Source: an uncultured Saprospiraceae bacterium
GTDB lineage: Bacteria > Bacteroidota > Bacteroidia > Chitinophagales > Saprospiraceae
Assembly: GCA_937981555.1 (NCBI GenBank)
Contig: CALJOK010000001.1
Coordinates: 62,001-126,000, forward strand
Reading direction: 5' to 3'
DNA length: 64,000 nucleotides
Shown: piece after piece, positions 1-7,100 of the stretch
Position numbering within the stretch: position 1 is the first letter of the stretch
Layout of the letters: every line of letters begins with the position of its first letter
The notes under the pieces: generated by a model
What the model was told of the DNA's origin: nothing
Databases searched by the model: none
The model's input: the letters and a program-made list of their open reading frames with translations, nothing else
Made by a program: the position numbers and the translations under genes

Positions 1-204
1 AAAAATGTGAGAGGGTGGTTATTTTGTTTAGCATTTGTGAGTATCGGTTTGTCTACGAATTTTGCAGAATTGAAGCATCATTTTTCAGGTGGGAAACCGC
101 TGATTTTATATGTGGTTGGACAGACATTTAATTTGTTATTGACTTTGTTGGTGGCGTACATTATGTTCTATTTAGTTTTCCCAGATGCGACAGCTAATTT
201 GTAA
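1..204 (+). CDS. YeiH-family (UPF0324) transporter, C-terminal fragment
   Basis: This is the 3' end of a gene that begins before the window; the reading frame is open from base 1, so the GTG at position 7 need not be a start. The visible 67 residues hold two hydrophobic segments separated by a short polar loop containing GLSTNFAEL and GGKP. This pattern resembles the end of the YeiH/UPF0324 family of putative anion (sulfate) exporters, in which a glycine-rich segment precedes the last membrane helix. The family call rests on this short stretch only, so the function is tentative. A small membrane-protein gene follows 42 bases downstream on the same strand and may be co-transcribed. Confidence 0.55.
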   Translation, partial: KNVRGWLFCLAFVSIGLSTNFAELKHHFSGGKPLILYVVGQTFNLLLTLLVAYIMFYLVFPDATANL

Positions 205-246
205 AAAAAAATACTGCAGTTAAAGAAGTGATTTCAAAAAGTAATT

Positions 247-432
247 ATGAAAAAATCATACATTCAATTTTTTGTAGGAGTATTGTTATTTTATTTGTTC
301 ACTCAAATACAATGGGCGAGTATTTTTTTTCCAACAAAACATTTACAAAATGAGGAAATAGATAATACAGCGTTGTTTTATACAGAAAGTGAAGAGGCGA
401 CGAAGGCGGAATTTTTGATGAAGCAAAAATAG
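247..432 (+). CDS. small single-pass membrane protein, unknown function
   Basis: A 61-residue ORF starting with MKKSYIQFFVGVLLFYLFTQ. It has one strongly hydrophobic N-terminal segment (about residues 6-20), then a polar, Glu-rich tail ending in Lys. The tail contains no cysteine, so it is not a lipoprotein. It lies just after the transporter fragment on the same strand, so a joint transcript is plausible. I do not recognise a family. It could be a small partner of the transporter or a short secreted protein whose signal peptide is the hydrophobic segment. The coding call rests on a clean start, the signal-like N-terminus and the position. Confidence 0.5.
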   Translation: MKKSYIQFFVGVLLFYLFTQIQWASIFFPTKHLQNEEIDNTALFYTESEEATKAEFLMKQK

Positions 433-529
433 AAACCTGACTTTATTTTATTTTTTGGTGAAAAAATGAATGTTGAATTGTTTTACTTTGATTTGAAATC
501 ACAACTTTTTTTTACAAAAAATAATAATT

Positions 530-2278
530 ATGAAAAAGCACATTACACTTTTCATCGCTGCACTATGCTATTTTTTTCAAATCGGTTTTTCTCAAACTGG
601 TTGTCCCGAGCCTTCTGCTCACACTAATATCAACACTAATAACATCAATGCAAAAATCTCGAATGGAGGTTATCTATTTCGAGATGGAGGAGGCAACTTT
701 GGAGCTTTTCAAGTTCCTTATTTGAATGGAGATAGTCCTGCAACTATTTTTGCAGCCGGACTTTGGATTGGTGGATACACATGGATACATAATTCACAAT
801 TGAAATTAACTTCTGTGGATTATGGACAAAATGGGAATAGTTATTATCCTGGTCCCTTGACAGGAGTAGGAACGATTGCGCCAGATACTTGTACTAATTG
901 GAATAAAATATGGACGGTGACAAAACCTGAAATTGAATTACATATTTTAGATTTTGAAGACAATGGAATTATTGATAACCCAAATTCAAATATTCTTGGA
1001 TTTCCATGTAAGGGCAATGATAATTTTTTTTTAGAAAATGGATTTGATTTGCCAGATGCACAAACAAGTGGCCAAGGATTTGCATCTTTCTTTGATCGGA
1101 ATTTTGATGGACTATATAATGCAATGGATGGGGATTATCCAACACCGCTAGGCGCAGGATTAATTCCTTCACAAATGTCTTGGTGTGTGTTTAATAGTGT
1201 GGGAGATGAATTAAGTAGTAGTGCAGGACCTCTCTTAGAAATTCAGTTGACTACATGGACTGTTGAATGTACTCCTCAACCAATTTTGGATAACACGATT
1301 TTCACATCTTATCGAATTATCAATCGAAATCAAGACCCATTGGATTCCTTGCATGTAGGCATGTGGGTAGATTTTGATTTAGGATGTTATACAGATGATT
1401 TTATTGGTTGTAATCCTGACTTAAATACTTTTTATGCATACAATCAAGATCAAGTAGATGGAGACACCAATGGAGGTTGTCAAGGTGGAGTTTCGACTTA
1501 TGGAACTCAGCCTCCTGTACAAGCAGTAACGTTTATGGATTCCGAAATGCAACATTTTATGACTTATCAAAATGCTGGAATTGGAAATCCAGCACCAGGA
1601 ACTACTGATCCAAATACACCAGCGGAAATGTTTAATTATTTGTCTGGTTCATGGAGAGATGGAACACCTCTTACTGAAGGGGGGAGTGGGTATAATCCTT
1701 TGAGTTCAGATATTGTTGACCATGCATTTCCTGGCGATCCAAATGATCCAAATGAGTGGTCATTAGAATCTATTTCATCTGATGGTGGAGATATTAGAGC
1801 AGTTGCTTCAACTGGAATATTTGATTTTAATGATCCGTTGACTGATGTAACATTTTCTTCTCAAGAAGTTTTTGAGACGACAATTGCGTGGTCTTTTCAT
1901 CAAGGAGATGGACTAGATCATTTGGGGAATGTAACCTTAATGTTTGATGAAGTGGCACAATTGAAGAATTGGTATAGCACTTATTCTCAGGATTTATTTC
2001 CATGTGGTTTCGCTTCGTCCAATGATGATATTGATTTTGGAAAAAATATTTCTCTTTTTCCGAATCCAAATAATGGAACATTTGAATTGGAATTTCCAAA
2101 TGAAAAAATATCTAAAATGCAAGTTTTTGATGTTTCGGGAAAAATGATTTGGGAGAAAATAGAAGATGTTGAAAATTCTGTAACAATACATTTACGAAAT
2201 GTTGCGAACGGGATTTATTTTCTAAAAGGGAGAACTGCTGAAGGTGTTTTTTATAAAAAAATAGTAGTGGGAGAGTAG
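530..2278 (+). CDS. secreted T9SS type A sorting-domain protein
   Basis: A 582-residue exported protein. Residues 1-21 form a classic signal peptide ending near GFSQ. The N-terminal part carries the motif ISNGGYLFRDGGG followed by FAAGLWIGGY, a pattern found in a group of Bacteroidota T9SS substrates of unknown function. Several Asp/Asn-rich stretches in the middle suggest a calcium-stabilised beta fold. The last 75 or so residues are a type A sorting domain: ISLFPNPNNGTFELEF, a central VFDVSGK strand, then NGIYFLK and a final KKIVVGE. The protein should therefore be exported by Sec and then passed through the T9SS to the cell surface or medium. No catalytic motif is apparent. A long inverted repeat begins about five bases after the stop. 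Confidence 0.85.
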   Translation: MKKHITLFIAALCYFFQIGFSQTGCPEPSAHTNINTNNINAKISNGGYLFRDGGGNFGAFQVPYLNGDSPATIFAAGLWIGGYTWIHNSQLKLTSVDYGQNGNSYYPGPLTGVGTIAPDTCTNWNKIWTVTKPEIELHILDFEDNGIIDNPNSNILGFPCKGNDNFFLENGFDLPDAQTSGQGFASFFDRNFDGLYNAMDGDYPTPLGAGLIPSQMSWCVFNSVGDELSSSAGPLLEIQLTTWTVECTPQPILDNTIFTSYRIINRNQDPLDSLHVGMWVDFDLGCYTDDFIGCNPDLNTFYAYNQDQVDGDTNGGCQGGVSTYGTQPPVQAVTFMDSEMQHFMTYQNAGIGNPAPGTTDPNTPAEMFNYLSGSWRDGTPLTEGGSGYNPLSSDIVDHAFPGDPNDPNEWSLESISSDGGDIRAVASTGIFDFNDPLTDVTFSSQEVFETTIAWSFHQGDGLDHLGNVTLMFDEVAQLKNWYSTYSQDLFPCGFASSNDDIDFGKNISLFPNPNNGTFELEFPNEKISKMQVFDVSGKMIWEKIEDVENSVTIHLRNVANGIYFLKGRTAEGVFYKKIVVGE

Positions 2279-2283
2279 TGTGG

Positions 2284-2389
2284 GAATATCCAATATCGAA
2301 CAAGGAATAACCAATGTCCAACTTTAGCAAAAAGTTAAATCATAGAATAAATTGGAAATTGGTTATTCCTTGGTGGGTGTTGGATATTC
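2284..2389. repeat. inverted repeat, 'GGAATATCCAA...' family
   Basis: Arms at about 2284-2312 and 2361-2389 are near-perfect reverse complements around a 48-base loop. The left arm starts five bases after the stop of the upstream plus-strand gene. The right arm overlaps the last codons of the minus-strand DUF2306 gene and supplies its stop. The A/T/C-rich ATATCCAA...GGAATAACC pattern is like intergenic palindromes found many times in some Bacteroidota genomes (recalled, not searched). It could serve as a bidirectional terminator or mRNA 3'-end stabiliser between these convergent genes. Confidence 0.75.
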
Positions 2390-3016
2390 ATTTTTTTTCC
2401 AAATATAAATTTCAACTATCGCCAAATTTAACATCCAACCCAACCAAGCAACAGCCTTGTAAGTATCCATCGGAGGTGGTGCTAAAGTTGAAACGATTCC
2501 CCATTTTAATAATCTTAAACTGATCGCCGAAAGTGTCAAGGCAAAACTACGTAGCATAAAATTTTGATGATTTTTCCAATCCTTATTTTTGGCAAATTGA
2601 TAGGCTTTCCAAGTAAAATAAAACCACAAGATTGCTTGAATGGAAAATGAAGTCTTTGAAAAAATACCTCCGTTTGCATGATATGCCATAACTAATCCTG
2701 AAGGACTTGCTATGGCTAAAATTAAAACAATATATATTTTGCCAAGGTTTTTATGAAGATTGGAAAAACGATTTCGGATAGTTTTAGAAAATTGAAATCC
2801 ACCAATTATCAAAACAAAAATACTCGAATAGACATGGCTGAAAAAAGCGATCTGATAATAAGTGAGATTTATTTCCTCCTCTTTTAAATTTAAAAAAGCG
2901 ACGTTGAAATTGATTGGAACATATTGCCACGTGATCAGAATCATTAAGTACGTGAAGTAACTTAATAATAAATAATACGCGATTTTGAAAAGGTAATTAG
3001 TGATTCTGTTCATCAA
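2363..3016 (-). CDS. DUF2306 family membrane protein
   Basis: A 217-residue polytopic membrane protein with about six hydrophobic segments. The arrangement fits the DUF2306 family (predicted membrane proteins of unknown function): an early segment followed by HVYSSIFVLIIGGFQF, then a loop with LHKNLGKIYI, the motif GLVMAYHANGG, and KDWKNHQNFMLRSFALTL. The conserved His residues in these motifs would suit metal or heme binding, but that is speculation. The gene lies only six bases downstream of a lipoprotein gene on the same strand, so the two form an operon. The last residues (EYPTPTKE) and the stop codon are encoded by one arm of an inverted repeat, so the C-terminus was probably reshaped by repeat insertion. 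Confidence 0.75.
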   Translation of the reverse strand: MMNRITNYLFKIAYYLLLSYFTYLMILITWQYVPINFNVAFLNLKEEEINLTYYQIAFFSHVYSSIFVLIIGGFQFSKTIRNRFSNLHKNLGKIYIVLILAIASPSGLVMAYHANGGIFSKTSFSIQAILWFYFTWKAYQFAKNKDWKNHQNFMLRSFALTLSAISLRLLKWGIVSTLAPPPMDTYKAVAWLGWMLNLAIVEIYIWKKNEYPTPTKE

Positions 3017-3022
3017 AGAATT

Positions 3023-3997
3023 TTATCCTCTTCCAAAAGAGTCATAATATTCCGCAGCATTTTTTTCGTATTTTAAAAGGAGTTTGATGTTTTGTTTTTC
3101 GATTTCAGTAAAGTCCTCTTTGATGTTGGCGTGTACTGGAATATACCAAGGTTGTGCGTCGAAGAAAACTCGAAGTGGGCGATTTTTAAAAGAATAACCA
3201 TGTCTTGCGTAGATAGAATTTCGAATAATTGTTAAGTCTCCTTTCTTTAAATTTTCAACTTCAGATTTGGTGAGTACTTTATTGGAAGCATTGATTTTAT
3301 AGATTAAATGAGTGGCTGCTGCGAACTCTTTTGCAATCCATTCTTCCACTTCATTATCATCATATTCCAGTCGCTGCTTTTTTTCAATATTCTTATTCCA
3401 GTCCATATATCTTTTAGAATCTTCCAGCATAATGTCAGGATTGTAAGTAAACTTTTTTGGATAAAGCATGTATTTTCTTTGCTTGATTTCAATGTTTTTA
3501 TACGCTGTCCATTTTCCAATTAATTTATTTTCATCTTCAAAAAAGGTAAATGAAAATACCCCATCATATTTATCATCGCCAGGTTCTTTTACTTGGAAAA
3601 AGTATCGTTCGGGATTATTAAGTTTTTCAACAGTTCCTTCAAAAGGTCGATCATTTCCAGCGACTACACTATGTCCTAAAACTAGACTATCCGTAATCTT
3701 GTCAATCGCAATATTAATTTTATTAGACCGACTCCAAGAATAGCCATCATCTATATACATTGTTTTATCCTTCTCGCCATTATCTGGTACAAAGTCTCCA
3801 ACCCAAAAACCAAGTAGATCATCTGTTGTAGTTTGAGGTTGTTGTATTGGAATTTCTTCTTCTGTTTTTACTGGCTGATCAGTTGGGGAAGTTTCAGTTC
3901 CTTGTTCAACTATGACTTTGGCATCTTTGTTTTTTATTTCATTCCCGCAATTTGAAAATAACGATGCGAGGAAAAGTAGATATAATATTTTTTTCAT
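3023..3997 (-). CDS. YARHG-domain lipoprotein
   Basis: A 324-residue protein with a lipoprotein signal peptide: hydrophobic residues 4-14, then SLFSNC with the lipidated cysteine at position 17. A Thr/Pro/Gln-rich linker follows (about residues 30-60). The middle region (about 60-185) looks like a beta-rich lipocalin-like domain, with strands such as GFWVGDFVPDN and LIGKWTAYK. The C-terminal part (about 240-320) is a YARHG domain with RNSIYARHGYSFKN, FFDAQPWYIP and an aromatic/Glu tail. YARHG domains are usually extracellular, of unknown function, and often attached to peptidoglycan- or envelope-acting proteins. The protein is probably anchored in the outer membrane. It is the first gene of a two-gene operon with the DUF2306 membrane protein. 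Confidence 0.8.
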   Translation of the reverse strand: MKKILYLLFLASLFSNCGNEIKNKDAKVIVEQGTETSPTDQPVKTEEEIPIQQPQTTTDDLLGFWVGDFVPDNGEKDKTMYIDDGYSWSRSNKINIAIDKITDSLVLGHSVVAGNDRPFEGTVEKLNNPERYFFQVKEPGDDKYDGVFSFTFFEDENKLIGKWTAYKNIEIKQRKYMLYPKKFTYNPDIMLEDSKRYMDWNKNIEKKQRLEYDDNEVEEWIAKEFAAATHLIYKINASNKVLTKSEVENLKKGDLTIIRNSIYARHGYSFKNRPLRVFFDAQPWYIPVHANIKEDFTEIEKQNIKLLLKYEKNAAEYYDSFGRG

Positions 3998-4042
3998 ATT
4001 TGAATTTTGTTCAAATATAGGAACAAGAAAATGATTTTAAAA

Positions 4043-4079
4043 TAAAAAAATCCCGAACTTTCAAATTGAAAATCCGGGA
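4043..4079 (-). terminator. terminator of the SprB-repeat adhesin gene
   Basis: An imperfect 14-bp stem (TCCCGAACTTTCAA with TTGAAAATCCGGGA) lies 38 bases beyond the stop of the giant minus-strand gene. On the minus strand it is followed by a run of seven T residues, as expected for an intrinsic terminator. Confidence 0.7.
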
Positions 4080-4117
4080 AGGGAAAAGGAGTTATTGTTT
4101 TATTGAAAAAACTGATT

Positions 4118-7100
4118 CTATTTTTGAAGGATAAACTTGCGAACCCAAACGTGATCACCAGTTTGTATTTTTACAAAATACAAACCACTTACCAAATTGG
4201 AAACTTCCAACTCTAATTTTTGATTAGAAATATTAGTAGCATTTTTTCCTAACAATACATTTCCAATTGCATCATGAATAGTGATATGGAAATCAAAATT
4301 GATTGCTAAATCAAAATCTAAAAATAATTGATCGTTAGCAGGGTTAGGGAAAAGGTGGATGTTTTTTTCCAAAATTAAATTCTCATTATCCACCATCACA
4401 TCAACGGTGATTTCAGCAGAAATTATAGTACAACCATTTTGGTCGGTGATAATTAAAATATAAATTCCTCCTGTCAACCCCGTTGGGTCTTCGTTAGTGG
4501 AAACAGTATTTCCATTCAATGTCCAATTATAATTGAGTGGGCCAACTCCGCCATTTGTTGAAATTTCGATTGCTCCATCAGCTGCATTAACATCTGATTC
4601 GGCAATAATATTATCGATAATGATTTCAATTGGAAGCGCCTCATTGATGATTACTTCTTCTGTTGAAGTACAACCTAAATCATCAGTTACTGTTACAGTA
4701 TATGTGTCTGGTGAAAGATTCAAGATATTGGAAGTGACGGCACCATTACTCCAAATATAATCGAAGGTAGTACTAGTACCAGTAGCATTTGCATTTGCCG
4801 TTCCAAGGTTGTCGCCTGCGCAAGGGGAGTTCGTAGAAGTAGTGCTTAATTCAAGTACATGATCGATGTTGACGGTAAATGTACAAGAAGTTGAATTGTC
4901 AGATTGGTCAAATGCTGTCATCGTAATAATCGTTTCTCCGATTGGGAAAACAGTACCACTTGCTGGGCCCATGAAGGTAAAAGATGGTGCAGCGCAATTA
5001 TCAGAAAATATTGGATTACCATAGGTGACAAGACCTGTACATTCGTCAATAACAATATTGGTAGGACAAGAAATGGTAGGTGGAAGTAAATCATTTACAG
5101 TAACGATAGCTGTAGTTGTATCTTGATTTCCTGCCAGATCACTTACTGTTAAAGTAATAGTATTTTCCCCAAGATCATCACAATCAAATGAAGTTATATT
5201 TATATCTAAAGTAACTCCTCCACAATTATCAATACTTCCATCGTCGATCATAAAAGGAGTGATCGTAGCATTTCCACTAGCGTCTAAATCAACTGAAATA
5301 TTTTGGGAAATGGCTGTTGGCAAAATATTATCCACCACTTGAATCGTAACCGTTTCGATTAAAGTACAATTACTTGCATCGTTAATGGTCACAGTATAAG
5401 TTCCTGGTAGTAGATTGATTTCCGTTGCAAGGTTTCCTCCACTAGACCAAGCGTAAGTAAAGTTTTGACCGCCTGAAGGAGTTACTGTTGCAGCGCCATC
5501 AGTAGCATCTGAACAAGTTGCATTGGTCGTTGAAATTGTAGCGGTAAGACTACAGCCAAAGGCATTGACTTCAACGAACTCGATACTTTCACAATTATTT
5601 GCATCAGTTGTAGTGACGGTATAAGTTCCCGGAGCAAGATTTGAAATGGAAGCTGTCATTGCTCCATTTGACCAAAGGAAATTGAATGTTCCAATTCCTC
5701 CTGTCGGACTTGCGGTAGCAGTTCCATCATTGGAATTGGCAGCAGTTTCGTCAGTTGAAGTTATGCTGGTGATTAATTCATCAGGTTGGGTGATGGTAAA
5801 ATTGATTGTTTCAAAACAACCATTTGCATCTGTAACCGTTCCCGTAAAGGTTCCTGCGGGAAGATTTGAAATTGGATTTCCTGTCATTCCATTGGACCAA
5901 TTAAATGTATTTCCACCTGCTCCACCGGTTGCTTCAATTGCTGCAACTCCATTGTTATTTTCAAAACAATCTAATTGCAAAACTGATTGAACGCTTTCCG
6001 ATAATTCTAATAAATCAGGTTGGGAAATAGTTACCGTTTCACTTACCGGACAGTTATCATTATCGGTGACAGTTACGGTATAACTTCCAGCTACGAGGTT
6101 AGAAATAGTTTCTGTTGTTTCTCCATTGGACCATAAATAAGTAAATGGAGCTGCTCCTATATTTACAGAAACATTCGCCATTCCATTGTTATCTCCAAAA
6201 CATAAAAGGTTTGTTGCAGTTGTCGAAATAGCAATAGCACAACCTATATCATTGACTATTACCGTTTGACTTGAGGAACAATTGTTTACATCGGAAATAG
6301 TAACGGTATAGCTACCTGGAGTTAAGTTGTTAATCATTGGAGTGGTCATCCCATTGCTCCAAACAAAAGTAAAATTACCGATTCCACCAGAAGGATTCGA
6401 AGCAGCTGATCCATCATTAGCACCATTAGCGGTTACTGCAGTAGCAGTTGCATTTGGAGAAATAACTGATGGTTCTGTAATTTCGAAATCAATATTTATA
6501 GAACAATTATTAACATCTAAAACAGAAGCAGTATAAAGTCCTGCTGGTAAATTATTTCCATCTCCATTCGGTAAAGTATAGGAGTAAGGAGCCGTTCCAC
6601 CAGTCACGGTAATGATAACACTTCCATCACTTAATCCATTACACGACACTTCAGAAGTCGATGCAGTTATTTGTAATTGAGGTGGTTGTGAAATAGAAAT
6701 AGACATGGAGGCAGGACAATTATTTGCATCAGTTACAGTCACCGAATAAATAGCATTTGGAATTAAACCTGAAATAGTCGGAACTGTTTCACCTGTCGAC
6801 CAGAGGTAAGAAACTGGGGCTGTTCCATTTTGAGCAATAGCAGTCGCTGATCCAAATCCTCCAAAACAAAGTGCATCAATTATGGTAGCATCGATTGAAA
6901 CGGCACAGTTAAACGAACTTACAATGACCGTTTCTTCGGCCGTGCACATATTGTTATCAGTTATCGTAACAGTATAATTTCCTGGTGATAAATTGGAAAT
7001 AGTTTGATTACTTGAACCTGTGCTCCAAGCAAAACTATAATTTGAGTTTCCTCCCGAAGGAGCAGCTGTTGCTGTTCCATCATTAGCTCCTGCAGCTGTT

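Noticed and set aside
5646-5990. Plus-strand ORFs of 60-115 codons opposite the SprB repeats (also 4533-4760, 6327-6536, 8933-9139)
   Set aside because: They are antisense shadows of the repeated coding sequence, with Val/Pro/Ser-rich unnatural composition, no start context and no family resemblance.
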